A stretch of 64,000 nucleotides of DNA from contig NZ_JAHZIJ010000001.1 of the NCBI RefSeq assembly GCF_019443105.1, forward strand, positions 930,001 through 994,000. The letters run 5' to 3'. Each line of letters starts with the position of its first letter. Positions within the stretch are counted from its first letter, which is position 1. Source of the stretch: Paenibacillus oenotherae. Its GTDB lineage: Bacteria > Bacillota > Bacilli > Paenibacillales > Paenibacillaceae. Made by a program: the position numbers and the translations under genes. This document shows positions 9,836 to 18,087 of the stretch, piece by piece. The notes under the pieces are model-generated. The model was not told where the DNA came from and searched no databases. It was given only the letters and a program-made list of their open reading frames with translations.

Positions 9836-10243
9836 TTACCCACGCTCTCGATACCACTTTTTCTCCTTATTAGCAACCTTCCCTCCTACATATGGAGCTG
9901 CTAACATGCTGAGATCAATCAAGAAGTTCACAAAAAAAGGATCGCTTTCGGGATCACCTATCAAAATTATGGATTCTGAAAAGCTCCATGTAAACATAAT
10001 TAGACCCATTATTAAAGCTTGATTCCATATGATACCTTCTCTTGTATGCCTTTGTGCATAGTAACCACCAATGATCAGAGATAACACAGAAAGAGTTATC
10101 AAAATAGGATACTCGTAATCATTAAACCAGTCTTTCAATCCTATAGCTACTAGCAGCGCTAATGAGGATAAACCTAGAGCAATAGATGAAAAAAACAATC
10201 CAATAAAACCAATTGCCAATGCTTTTAGATCAAATCTCTTCAT
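9836..10243 (-). CDS. Small four-helix membrane protein of unknown function
   Basis: This 135-residue protein has about four hydrophobic segments (residues of about 8-35, 46-65, 72-95 and 108-122) and a basic C-terminus ending in KKWYRERG. AAAGGGG lies about 6 bases before the ATG, which supports translation. I do not recognise the family. It stands alone between a dispersed repeat and the terminator of the reductase gene, so its context gives no role. Confidence 0.7.
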   Translation of the reverse strand: MKRFDLKALAIGFIGLFFSSIALGLSSLALLVAIGLKDWFNDYEYPILITLSVLSLIIGGYYAQRHTREGIIWNQALIMGLIMFTWSFSESIILIGDPESDPFFVNFLIDLSMLAAPYVGGKVANKEKKWYRERG

Positions 10244-10483
10244 AACTTACCCCTTTTTATATGTATAATTATATATTTTACCATACCATACTCCCAAAAT
10301 AATTATAAATATAATCGAGGTTCAAATACGTGATCCCCAAGGCATAATCGGTACTAACCTAATATCAAAATAATCCAGCGAAGCATACACGTTGATTTCA
10401 AATGCCACCATTAATGCCAGAAACCTTACAGCATGGGAAAAATCGCAGTAGCACCCGTTGCACGTATTCATTCACAAATACAA

Positions 10484-10512
10484 GAAAAAAGAGGCCCCCA
10501 AAGGCACCTCTT
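10484..10512 (-). terminator. Terminator of the OYE-family reductase
   Basis: On the minus strand the arms AAGAGGTGCC and GGCCTCTT pair with one bulged base and are followed by a run of T. The hairpin lies about 30 bases past the stop codon. Confidence 0.7.
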
Positions 10513-10540
10513 CTTACGGATTATATAAGACTCAGCTTCA

Positions 10541-11656
10541 TTAAAATAATGTCTGGGTGGCGCTTGGTTCGAAGCTCAAAAGCTCTTCTGTCCGATTACC
10601 GCGTATTTTGGCTGACCATGCCGGATCAGCGAGCAAGGCACGGCCTACTGCCACCAAATCGAATTCCCCGTTCTCCAGCCTTTCAATCAAGCTGTTGAGA
10701 ACTGCTGGCTGCGCATTATACCCTTTGCTGCTTCCAAACTCATTATCCAGCCCAACTGAGCCTACTGTTATCGTCGGTTTTCCTGCCAGCTTCTTCGTCC
10801 AGCCTGCCAGATTCAGATTAGAATCTTGAAACTCCGGCTCCCAATACCGACGTGTCGAGCAATGGAAGACATCCACACCCGCATCTGCAAGCGGCCTCAG
10901 AAATTGCTCAAGCTGCTGAGGCGACTCGGCCAGCTTGGCCTCATAATAGCCGGCTTTCCATTGGGAAAATCTCAACACAATTGGAAAATCCGGTCCAACA
11001 GCTCGGCGGCAGGACTGTATAACCTCAACCGCGAACCGCGTCCGGGCTGCCAGATCCCCGCCGAAGCGATCCGTGCGTTGGTTTGTTTTGCCCCAGAAAA
11101 ACTGATCGATCAAATAACCATGCGCGCCGTGAAGCTCAATTCCGTCAAAGCCGATTCGAGCTGCATCTGCTGCTGCCTGTCCATATGCTGCGATGACATC
11201 CCCAATCTCATTCTCCGTTAAAGGCTCCGTTATTTTCTCTCCTGAGAGATTCAGTCCGGATGGGCCGATTGGCAATGCCTCAGGGTTTGGAAGATCGCCT
11301 GGCTTGCGCGTCAATCCTACATGCCACAGTTGCGGGATGATTTTGCCTCCTGCTTCATGAACCTCTTTTACCACATTGGACCAACCGCCCAGCGCCGCCT
11401 CGCCATGAAAATGAGGGCAATTCGGACCTGCCGAAGCAGCCGGATGATTGATCACCGTTCCTTCGGTCACGATTAGGCCGACCCCATTCTCCGCCCTTCG
11501 GCGGTAATAAGCCGCCACATCCTCCCCCGGCACACCATTCGGAGAGAATCCTCTAGTCATCGGCGCCATCACAATGCGATTGGCCACCTGCAAACTTCCG
11601 GTTGTAAAAGGCTTGAACAATGCTTTAACCGAAGTTGCGTTGCTGGCATCAGACAT
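10541..11656 (-). CDS. Alkene reductase of the old yellow enzyme family (FMN)
   Basis: This 371-residue cytoplasmic TIM-barrel flavoenzyme would use NAD(P)H to reduce C=C bonds next to carbonyl or similar groups. Visible signatures are NRIVMAPMTR near residue 27, QLWHVGL near 109, HGAHGYLIDQFF at 176-187 (His176 and His179 are the usual substrate-binding pair), RTDRFGG near 194, and a C-terminal FMN phosphate region with VAVGRALLADP. I moved the start to the ATG at 11656 because AAGGAGG lies about 8 bases before it. The upstream codons of the longer frame have no such support. The gene appears monocistronic, with its own terminator. The natural substrate is unknown. Confidence 0.92.
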   Translation of the reverse strand: MSDASNATSVKALFKPFTTGSLQVANRIVMAPMTRGFSPNGVPGEDVAAYYRRRAENGVGLIVTEGTVINHPAASAGPNCPHFHGEAALGGWSNVVKEVHEAGGKIIPQLWHVGLTRKPGDLPNPEALPIGPSGLNLSGEKITEPLTENEIGDVIAAYGQAAADAARIGFDGIELHGAHGYLIDQFFWGKTNQRTDRFGGDLAARTRFAVEVIQSCRRAVGPDFPIVLRFSQWKAGYYEAKLAESPQQLEQFLRPLADAGVDVFHCSTRRYWEPEFQDSNLNLAGWTKKLAGKPTITVGSVGLDNEFGSSKGYNAQPAVLNSLIERLENGEFDLVAVGRALLADPAWSAKIRGNRTEELLSFEPSATQTLF

Positions 11657-11716
11657 TTGCCTACCTCCTTGTATATTTAATGTTCGTCTGCAATACTTGT
11701 GCACCCTTTCATACTA

Positions 11717-11902
11717 TCACGAATACCCATGTAACCCTAGTATTTTACTCATGGTATGATCTGAACACCAAATTTTTAAATAACATCGACTCGATAAAAG
11801 ATTATAAAAATTGATTGACTTAAATTCAACCCAGTCAATCATTTTTCCATCTTTAATTTGTAAGTCGAATGCTGATTCCCCGAATGTTATACTCGCCGCA
11901 GA
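11717..11902 (-). pseudogene. C-terminal remnant of an NTF2/SnoaL-like protein
   Basis: On the minus strand the frame reads FGESAFDLQIKDGKMIDWV and on into EFKSINFYN, like the last strands of an NTF2-like (SnoaL) domain. There is no start, and a stop codon lies directly upstream. The family assignment rests on a short stretch. Confidence 0.4.
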
Positions 11903-11907
11903 CTATT

Positions 11908-11967
11908 TCACACAGTAATGACGATGTTGCTTTTCGTGCCCTTATCGACATAACGGTAGGCTCGCTT
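11908..11967 (-). pseudogene. C-terminal remnant of an MDR (quinone-oxidoreductase-like) protein
   Basis: The minus-strand frame ends in AYRYVDKGTKSNIVITV then stop. The intact MDR gene at 28090-29085 has the same ending type ([18 protein letters not shown]). Only about 19 codons remain, and they abut the stop codon of the Lrp gene, so a deletion junction lies there. Confidence 0.6.
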
Positions 11968-12379
11968 ATTTGACTTGATCAATAGAAATATTGATTTTAT
12001 AGTGTCCGTACGTTAATATCTCGTCCAGCAGATTGGCCAATAGATCCGGGTCCGCAAGCTGCACCTTCAGAATAAAACAAGGCTCGCCGCTTACCCGGTG
12101 GGCTTCTTTAATTTCATCCCTCGTCTTTATAAACTCCGTGAATTTGGTGTGCCTGTAGTCCTTCATCATCACAACAATAAATATGCATTGATTATTGCCG
12201 AGGAGCCTTTCATTGAGCTTAACCGTATACCCTTCAATAATCCCAGCCTTCTCCAATTTGTTAATTCGATTGGTGACAGCGGGAGCACTCATATGAACCA
12301 ATTCACCGATTTCCTTCCATTGAATTCTTGAGTTCTGGAGGAGCATTTTAATCATCATCATGTCGGTGGAGTCAATCAT
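11966..12379 (-). CDS. Lrp/AsnC-family transcriptional regulator
   Basis: This 137-residue protein has an N-terminal winged helix-turn-helix (IQWKEIGELVHMSAPAVTNR, residues of about 19-38) and a C-terminal RAM/ligand-binding domain with HRVSGEPCFILKVQ. Such proteins form dimers or octamers and respond to amino acids or related small molecules. I chose the ATG at 12379, which has AAAGGA about 8 bases upstream, over a TTG eight codons earlier. Just upstream are an extended -10 box and an inverted repeat placed to allow autoregulation. The target genes are not evident. The adjoining genes on one side are fragments, so former partners may have been lost. Confidence 0.9.
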   Translation of the reverse strand: MIDSTDMMMIKMLLQNSRIQWKEIGELVHMSAPAVTNRINKLEKAGIIEGYTVKLNERLLGNNQCIFIVVMMKDYRHTKFTEFIKTRDEIKEAHRVSGEPCFILKVQLADPDLLANLLDEILTYGHYKINISIDQVK

Positions 12380-12411
12380 TGTGAATTTTCCTTTCACGGG
12401 CAAAGTAAATC

Positions 12412-12468
12412 GTGAACATTACTTACGTCATGATATGTAACGTTCACCATAATCTCGATACTATTATA
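12412..12468 (-). promoter_or_regulatory. Promoter and likely autoregulatory operator of the Lrp gene
   Basis: The minus strand has an extended -10, TGGTATAAT (12463-12471 region). Downstream of it, GTGAACATTAC (12412-12422) and GTAACGTTCAC (12437-12447) are inverted repeats matching at 10 of 11 positions. A protein bound there would block elongation just after the start site. Confidence 0.5.
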
Positions 12469-12519
12469 CCAGTAGACAATAAATAACAAGCAATATGAAG
12501 GAGGAAGTTTCTCTCCTAT

Positions 12520-12748
12520 ATGAAGGAGATCGTCAATGAGATTCAAACCATGAACGTTGCTGTCGTGGAGCTGCCCCCCTGAACGGGAGGTTCACTTAGA
12601 GATGTTCCTTCACGAGGGTGAGCTATACATAACGTTTGCCAATCGGGGCGTTCATCTGTCGAATGAAATGATCGGACAAATCTTCCAACCCGGCTATACG
12701 ACCAAGGAAGACCGGCCTAATGGATGTCTAAAGAAAATAAAGTGTTAG
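12520..12748 (+). pseudogene. Frameshifted fragment of a sensor histidine kinase ATPase domain
   Basis: Translation from 12520 gives MKEIVNEIQTMNVAVVELPP and then stops in a run of six C. The next frame continues with EREVHLEMFLHEGELYITF and IGQIFQPGYTTKEDRP. That is the G1/F-box region of a CitA/DcuS-type histidine kinase, where FxxGYSTK-like motifs are usual. The rest of the kinase is absent. Confidence 0.6.
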
Positions 12749-12809
12749 CTCGAACACAACTATGCGATATATAAATTTGATAAATCTTAGAACTGAAGCG
12801 AGGTCGCAG

Positions 12810-13165
12810 ATGAAACGGTTTGTATCGAAACGAAGGGCAATAGTTATCATTGCTTTGCTTGCTTTTATATTAGCAACTTACCACTTTTCTCTGGGAGACG
12901 ATGAAGATTATCTGAATTACGTATTGTGGAGAACTATTCAAAGGCAAAATTATATGCTGAAACAGAGCTTGTACTTGCGTGTATCGTTCCCGAGAAGCGC
13001 TCAAGTCCAATATTAATTGGTATTAAACACAAGGGACATGATAGCCATAACTGGTGTCTGTGGTTGTTTCATATGCATAGACTAGCCCTCATAACAAGCT
13101 GTAAATGGTCAAAAGTTTTCCGAAAGGATGCGATTGCTTTCATATGGAGTCCCTTTTGCCGCTAA
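12810..13165 (+). pseudogene. Decayed small membrane-anchored protein
   Basis: Frame 1 starts MKRFVSKRRAIVIIALLAFI, a membrane anchor, and ends at 13016. Frame 2 picks up near 12926 with AKLYAETELVLACIVPEKRS and runs on to 13165. The two look like halves of one protein split by a frameshift near 12925. The family is not recognised. It may instead be a short intact 68-residue peptide. Confidence 0.35.
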
Positions 13166-13191
13166 AAGTACAGTACCTTTTTCTATTGTGA

Positions 13192-13557
13192 GTAGCTCTA
13201 TTTTGGATCATCGTCTATATTCTCGTCATCTATAAAGGGTTCAAGCATCATGTCTGCGAGATGCCCCTCGCCGCCATATGCGCCAACATTACTTGGGAGT
13301 TTCTTTTTACCTTCTGCATGCCGTTTCATCTGCTTCAGCAAATCATAACCTTCATATGGTTTCTATTAGATTGCATCATTCTACTCCAGTTTCTCACCTA
13401 TTCCAAAGGGCAGGTTTCAAAACGTACACTTCGTGCGGCCGTCTTCACTTTGCTTGTCGTCGCACCAAATTTTGGATGCTACCTGATTTCACAGCCCCGC
13501 TTGTTGCGGAACATCAACTTAATAAAGAACCTCCGATCCTACATTACTCATAACTAG
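13192..13557 (+). pseudogene. Fragment of a transmembrane terpene-cyclase-like protein
   Basis: From 13192 the frame reads WIIVYILVIYKGF, then MPLAAICANITWEFLF and IWFLLDCIILLQFLTYSKGQ. The NxxWEF motif and the following WFLLD segment resemble the integral-membrane terpene cyclase (PaxB/Pyr4-like) superfamily found in fungi and bacteria. A stop codon lies directly upstream and no start codon precedes the first helix. The frame also ends early, so the gene is truncated. The family call is from memory of motifs. Confidence 0.45.
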
Positions 13558-13596
13558 TAGTTTCAGAGGTTCAACATGCCATACTTGAACTATCCG

Positions 13597-15018
13597 CTAC
13601 TCGTTCAAATACGTATTAATCCGGTTGGCAGCCGATTGGGCTACTGCTTCGGCCGATTTGTTGCCGCTGAAATACGCAGCTGATTCCTCGGTAATCATGC
13701 TCAGTACTTTCGAATCCTGATTGGTGTATTTGCCGACGGATGGCATCAGGTCAGATACTTTCTTAATATCTTCGTCACTTACGGTCGGGTGGATTTCTTC
13801 TCCATCCTTGCCCCTCAACATAATTTTGGCTGACTTGCCGCCTCTTTTACTGCCTCCCCCTTCTAGTATTTGCTTCGTATCAGCCAGCTTGTCATTAAGC
13901 GCTGCCTGGTTCACGGGAAAATTCATCATGGCCATGGAAGTCTGCATCTCTTCGGAAAGCAGAAACTTGACGAACGACCATGCGGCATCCTTCACCTTCG
14001 AATTGGCATTCAGCCCAAGCACCTGGCTTGATTTGAACGGTATGCCCTCATCCTGTCCGATTCCCGGGGGACGAAGCATGGTCTGCAATTTACTTTCCAT
14101 CTGCGGGATCAGAAGGGCGCTCATCGGGGAGTCCATGTTCATGAGACTGAAATTGGAATTGCCCGGTCCCATCATCTCTGAAGTTGCCAGACCTCCATCA
14201 TAGAGCTTCTTGATGTTCTCCATATAGCCCTGAAAGGCTTCCGCATCAAATAAGATGGAGTTCCCGTCCTGCTTCACCAGCTGCCCGTATACTGATTCGG
14301 CCACATATTTGAGCAGCATTTCGGGTGTGAGCATGGCAATGCCATATTTGCCCTCGGTCTTCATTCCGGCTAGCAGGTCGACGAATTGCTCCCATGTCCA
14401 TGTTCGGTCATCCAGATCATGCTGCTGGAGCAGAGAAGCGTCCCCGAGCAAGACATCCAGCGAAAAGGAGGTAGGGATACCGTACCAGCCGCCGCCTTTC
14501 GAAACACCGTCAAAGATGTTCTCGTAATAATCGGATTTGTTGAAGCTGCTGTCTTCTCCGGCCACTTCGCTCCAATCAGCCAGAAGTCCCTTTCCGGCAT
14601 ATTTGTCGACAGGAAGATTTTCTACAGAAATAATATCTGACGCATTGCCTGACATGAGCGCAGTATTGACGCTGCTTACGTATTTCTCCACCTCCTCCGG
14701 TTTCGGTCCATTATCCGTGCCTCGTATCATAACGGCTTTGTCACCGCTGCTCGTGTCCGCAGGAACAATTTCATTGATTTGAATGTCGATATCGGGGAAC
14801 ATCTCTTCGAATTTCTGCTCTGCTTCTATAAGGAAACGATCCCTCGTCAGGATGCTCATCGTTACGACTGTTTGGCCCTCTGATGCTGCAGGCGTACTGC
14901 CAGTGGGCACCGTTGACCCATTCACTCCGTTGTTACTATTACCTCCCCAGCATGCCGTCAAGGCAGCGCACAGCAGAATCAGCACACCCATTTTCCAAAA
15001 TCCTGTCTGAATCCTCAT
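13597..15018 (-). CDS. ABC transporter solute-binding lipoprotein (sugar type)
   Basis: This 474-residue protein has a signal sequence with a lipobox (LTAC, Cys near residue 22), so it should be lipid-anchored outside the membrane. The body has the family-1 binding-protein layout, with VTMSILTRDRFL at the start and WSFVKFLLSEEMQ near the C-terminal third. AAGGAGG lies 7-8 bases before the ATG at 15018. It is the last gene of a four-gene operon, after two permeases and an HlyD-like adaptor. It should deliver an oligosaccharide or similar ligand to the permeases. The ligand cannot be predicted. Confidence 0.9.
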   Translation of the reverse strand: MRIQTGFWKMGVLILLCAALTACWGGNSNNGVNGSTVPTGSTPAASEGQTVVTMSILTRDRFLIEAEQKFEEMFPDIDIQINEIVPADTSSGDKAVMIRGTDNGPKPEEVEKYVSSVNTALMSGNASDIISVENLPVDKYAGKGLLADWSEVAGEDSSFNKSDYYENIFDGVSKGGGWYGIPTSFSLDVLLGDASLLQQHDLDDRTWTWEQFVDLLAGMKTEGKYGIAMLTPEMLLKYVAESVYGQLVKQDGNSILFDAEAFQGYMENIKKLYDGGLATSEMMGPGNSNFSLMNMDSPMSALLIPQMESKLQTMLRPPGIGQDEGIPFKSSQVLGLNANSKVKDAAWSFVKFLLSEEMQTSMAMMNFPVNQAALNDKLADTKQILEGGGSKRGGKSAKIMLRGKDGEEIHPTVSDEDIKKVSDLMPSVGKYTNQDSKVLSMITEESAAYFSGNKSAEAVAQSAANRINTYLNE

Positions 15019-15049
15019 TGTATTTCCTCCTTCGTTTGATTCGATCATT

Positions 15050-16144
15050 TTAGTAACGGACGCGGTCGCCATCGCTGATCGGTTCGCTAGAGTCCGTAAT
15101 GAACAGCTCGTCAGGCATCAGCCCGTCCACAACTGCCGTATCTCCGTTCTCGTCTTTGATGGTTACATAGGTTTTGGCGGCGTAATAGGCGGTGCCGAGC
15201 GGCCCGTTTTTGTCCGTCAGGGTGAATATGTAATAGCCGTTATTGTCTTGTTGGAGCACAGCTTTCGGAATTTGCATCCCGAAGGAACGGCTCTGATTCG
15301 AGATGCTTATGTAGGCCTTCAAGCCCGGCTTCAGCTTAGCATCCGCCACTTCGAACGTTATTTGTTTGTTGCTTCCTTCCGAATTACCATCATTGCCGCT
15401 CGCCTCTGCATCCTCAATATCAGAGATCAACCCCTCTATGCTCCTCCTCGGCTCTTCATCGAGCGCTATGCTGACTTTGTCGCCAATGCGAAGCAGGGAA
15501 GCATCGTTGCTGTCCGCCATAATGGAGAACTGATAGCCGGCAGCGTCGTCAGCGATTTCAATAACTGGCTGTCCTCTGCTGGCTGCAGCTCCTTCAGATG
15601 CGTTAAGAGCTGTAACGATGCCGTCAACGGGGGCTCTTAGCGTGCCGCCTTCGGCGATTTGCTTCTGCAAATCTGCGAGTTTGCGCTCCTGCATCTCCAT
15701 ATCCAGCTTATGACTCTCGATGCTGCGCTTCTGATCTTCAATGCCGGACGTATCGCCGCTCCGCAGCACGGCTTTCATCTGATCTATCATCCTTGCCAAT
15801 TGCAGCTCCTGCTGCTGATAGCGGGTCTTCTCATCCTGCAATGTTCTTTTGGTCGAAGCGGTATTGAAAGTAATAAGAGGATCACCCCGCTTCACCCGGT
15901 CGTTCTTCCGTTTGAGTATCTTCTCAACCTTCCAGTCCGCTTCTGCATGAAGCTGTGCAGTGTGCGCAGGCTGGAGAAAGCCATCCCCCGATACGTTCAG
16001 GTCAAGTCCGCCCATGCCGGGCTTATCGACAGCTACTTTAGGAAGTGACAGGCCCTGAATGGTATTGGACAGAAATGTAAGTACAAGAAGAAGCGCACAA
16101 AAAATTCCGATCATCCAGCTCAGCATCCCTTTTCGCCGTTGCAT
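15050..16144 (-). CDS. HlyD/MFP-type membrane-fusion adaptor protein
   Basis: This 364-residue protein starts with one membrane helix (residues of about 8-28). It then has a lipoyl-like half, a coiled-coil hairpin (about 100-165, rich in Q, K, E and L), the second lipoyl half with LRAPVDGIVTALNASEG, and a beta-barrel region. This is the layout of periplasmic adaptors of tripartite pumps, known in Gram-positives as partners of ABC exporters or as stand-alone sensors. Here it sits between a sugar permease (28 bases upstream) and a sugar-binding protein (31 bases downstream), with no exporter gene in the operon. The ATG at 16144 follows GAGAGGAGG by about 13 bases. The role in an importer operon is unclear. 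Confidence 0.85.
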   Translation of the reverse strand: MQRRKGMLSWMIGIFCALLLVLTFLSNTIQGLSLPKVAVDKPGMGGLDLNVSGDGFLQPAHTAQLHAEADWKVEKILKRKNDRVKRGDPLITFNTASTKRTLQDEKTRYQQQELQLARMIDQMKAVLRSGDTSGIEDQKRSIESHKLDMEMQERKLADLQKQIAEGGTLRAPVDGIVTALNASEGAAASRGQPVIEIADDAAGYQFSIMADSNDASLLRIGDKVSIALDEEPRRSIEGLISDIEDAEASGNDGNSEGSNKQITFEVADAKLKPGLKAYISISNQSRSFGMQIPKAVLQQDNNGYYIFTLTDKNGPLGTAYYAAKTYVTIKDENGDTAVVDGLMPDELFITDSSEPISDGDRVRY

Positions 16145-16172
16145 ATTCGCAAATATACCTCCTCTCTCCGCG

Positions 16173-17045
16173 CTACCCTTTAATGCCCGACATTTGAATG
16201 CCTTCCACCAGATGCTCTTCGCCATAGAGGAAAATGAGCACCATCGGGGCCATGTACAGCACGGAAGCGGTGAATGCAACCCCGCGGGCCCCTTCGGCGA
16301 TATCCGCCAAATACACGGACAGCGGCTGGCGAATCGGCTCGGTCAGGAACAGAATCGGCTGCTCTACCATGTTCCAGTTGTCAACGAAGGACAACAGTAT
16401 GAGCGCGGCAATGCCCGGTCTCGCGAGCGGAAGAGCAATATGGATAAACGCCCGCACATGGCCTGCGCCATCGATTCTCACTGCCTCCAGATAAGCATCC
16501 GGAATGCCCGCCATGAACTGCCTCATCAGGAACACGCCGAACGTTGCGAATATGCCCGGGAGCACAATTGCTCCGTAGCTGTCCAGGAAGCCAAGCTTAT
16601 CCGCCACCAAGTAATTCGGCACGAGCGTAACCTGGAACGGCATAAGCATCGTAAGCAGGTAGATGAAGAAGAGCCTGTCCCTTCCGGGGAAAGCCAATTT
16701 GGCGAACGCGAATCCGGCTAAGGTGCCGACAATGGCCTGACCTATGATGATAGGGAGTGTCAGCTTGACGGAATTCCAGAAATGCAGCAGAAATTTCGGG
16801 CGTTTCAGCAGCACCTCTTCGTACTGAGCTAATGTGACCCACTCCGGGATTAGACGAATGCTCATGTTTTTGCTGGCAGCGGCGGATTCTCCTCCGTTCA
16901 AGGCATCGTAATGGCGGCTGATCTCCTCCTCGGACATGAATGAATTGCTGACCGTCAGCACGACAGGAAACAGCATCGCCAGCACAATCAGAATGAGAAA
17001 TGTCAATTTCAAGGTGGTCAGTGTATGGTGCAGAGCAATACTCAT
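16173..17045 (-). CDS. Carbohydrate ABC transporter permease, MalG type
   Basis: This 290-residue protein has about six membrane helices and the cytoplasmic EAA loop EAVRIDGAGHVRAFIHIALP that contacts the ATPase. The start ATG overlaps the previous stop codon by one base (TAATG), with GGGAGG upstream, so translation is coupled. An unusual insertion of about 30 polar residues (SEEEISRHYDALNGGESAAA region) follows helix 1 and probably faces outside. With the preceding permease it forms the membrane channel of a CUT1-type importer. No ATPase is encoded nearby, so a shared MsmK/UgpC-like ATPase is likely. Confidence 0.92.
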   Translation of the reverse strand: MSIALHHTLTTLKLTFLILIVLAMLFPVVLTVSNSFMSEEEISRHYDALNGGESAAASKNMSIRLIPEWVTLAQYEEVLLKRPKFLLHFWNSVKLTLPIIIGQAIVGTLAGFAFAKLAFPGRDRLFFIYLLTMLMPFQVTLVPNYLVADKLGFLDSYGAIVLPGIFATFGVFLMRQFMAGIPDAYLEAVRIDGAGHVRAFIHIALPLARPGIAALILLSFVDNWNMVEQPILFLTEPIRQPLSVYLADIAEGARGVAFTASVLYMAPMVLIFLYGEEHLVEGIQMSGIKG

Positions 17046-17920
17046 TATTGCAGCGCCTCCCTTGAACGTCTCTCCATTCGGAATAGTACATAGACAACGG
17101 CCCCGATGACGATCGACAGCAGGACGGCAGCCGCCGTCAGCTTCGGGTAGTCCAGCGACTTGAACATGTTGTTCATGAAATGCTGCAGCGTATAGATAGA
17201 ATCGTTCGGATAGGCGCCGGCTACCAGGTACGTCTCCCGAAACACCTTGAACGACTGTACGATGCTCATCACGATGACAAAGAAGGAGGTCGGTGACAGC
17301 CCCGGCCACGTGATATGCAGGAATTGGCGGAACGCTCCGGCCCCGTCTATAGAGGCCGATTCATACTGCTCCGCAGGAATGTTGGACAGCCCCGCGAGAA
17401 AAATAATCAGATTGTAGCCAGCGTTCTTCCACACGAATACGACCAGCATGACGGCAAATGCCCATCTTGTGTTCATCCAGTCGACGGGATCGAGCCCCCA
17501 TTCCATCAAGTAATGATTGATCGCTCCATGCCAATGAAACAGCGTCTGCCATACGAGGATCACAGAAGCGACAGGTACAACGAGCGGGAGCAGGAACATC
17601 GTCCGCAGCGATTGGCGGAATGGAAGTTTTCCCTTCAGAAGCAGCGACAATCCAAGCGATATGGCAAAAAGCAAGGGTACGCTGACGCCGGCGAACAACA
17701 GCGAGTTGACGAATGCTTTGCGGAATGAGCCGCTGGCCTGCAATGCTGCGTAATTATCGAAGCCGACGATTTTGCCGCTTACGGGATTGTCGATAAACGA
17801 GTAGTAGACAACCGCTCCGAACGGGATGATGAAAAACAGGAGAAATCCGGCCAGGCTCGGGGCCAGGAACAGCAGCACAAGCGGCGCATCCCTCCGGTAT
17901 TGCTGTCTAATCCGGTTCAA
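17045..17920 (-). CDS. Sugar ABC transporter permease, MalF type
   Basis: This 291-residue protein has six predicted helices and the EAA loop ESASIDGAGAFRQFLHITWP. The start is a TTG with GAGGAG about 8 bases upstream. It is the first gene of the operon permease, permease, HlyD-like adaptor, binding protein. It is divergent from an OmpR-type response regulator, with a 167-base intergenic region that carries direct repeats. Its likely job is uptake of an oligosaccharide together with the MalG-type partner. Confidence 0.92.
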   Translation of the reverse strand: MNRIRQQYRRDAPLVLLFLAPSLAGFLLFFIIPFGAVVYYSFIDNPVSGKIVGFDNYAALQASGSFRKAFVNSLLFAGVSVPLLFAISLGLSLLLKGKLPFRQSLRTMFLLPLVVPVASVILVWQTLFHWHGAINHYLMEWGLDPVDWMNTRWAFAVMLVVFVWKNAGYNLIIFLAGLSNIPAEQYESASIDGAGAFRQFLHITWPGLSPTSFFVIVMSIVQSFKVFRETYLVAGAYPNDSIYTLQHFMNNMFKSLDYPKLTAAAVLLSIVIGAVVYVLFRMERRSREALQ

Positions 17921-17991
17921 GTGATCACTCCTCTCTTGGGCGGGTTGTTTCGCTTTTGGTCGTCGTCATGCCCTCCATCATAATCCAGTTA

Positions 17992-18025
17992 TGTGACAGC
18001 TGTGTGACAGGCCCTATGGTGACAA
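17992..18025. promoter_or_regulatory. Direct repeats between importer operon and its two-component system
   Basis: TGTGACAG occurs at 17992-17999 and again at 18003-18010, an 11-base spacing. A third related copy, GGTGACAA, lies at 18018-18025. OmpR/PhoB-family regulators bind head-to-tail repeats with this period. The next gene encodes such a regulator, so this is a good candidate for its binding site. Confidence 0.5.
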
Positions 18026-18087
18026 AGCGGTATGGCTCGCTTACAATAAACCTGTGAAATGGACGCGGCAAGAAGGGACTGAACAGC

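Noticed and set aside
11812-11846. Hairpin TGATTGACT/AGTCAATCA followed by TTTTT on the plus strand
   Set aside because: It looks like a terminator, but no plus-strand gene lies upstream, and the sequence is better explained as part of the decayed NTF2-like gene.
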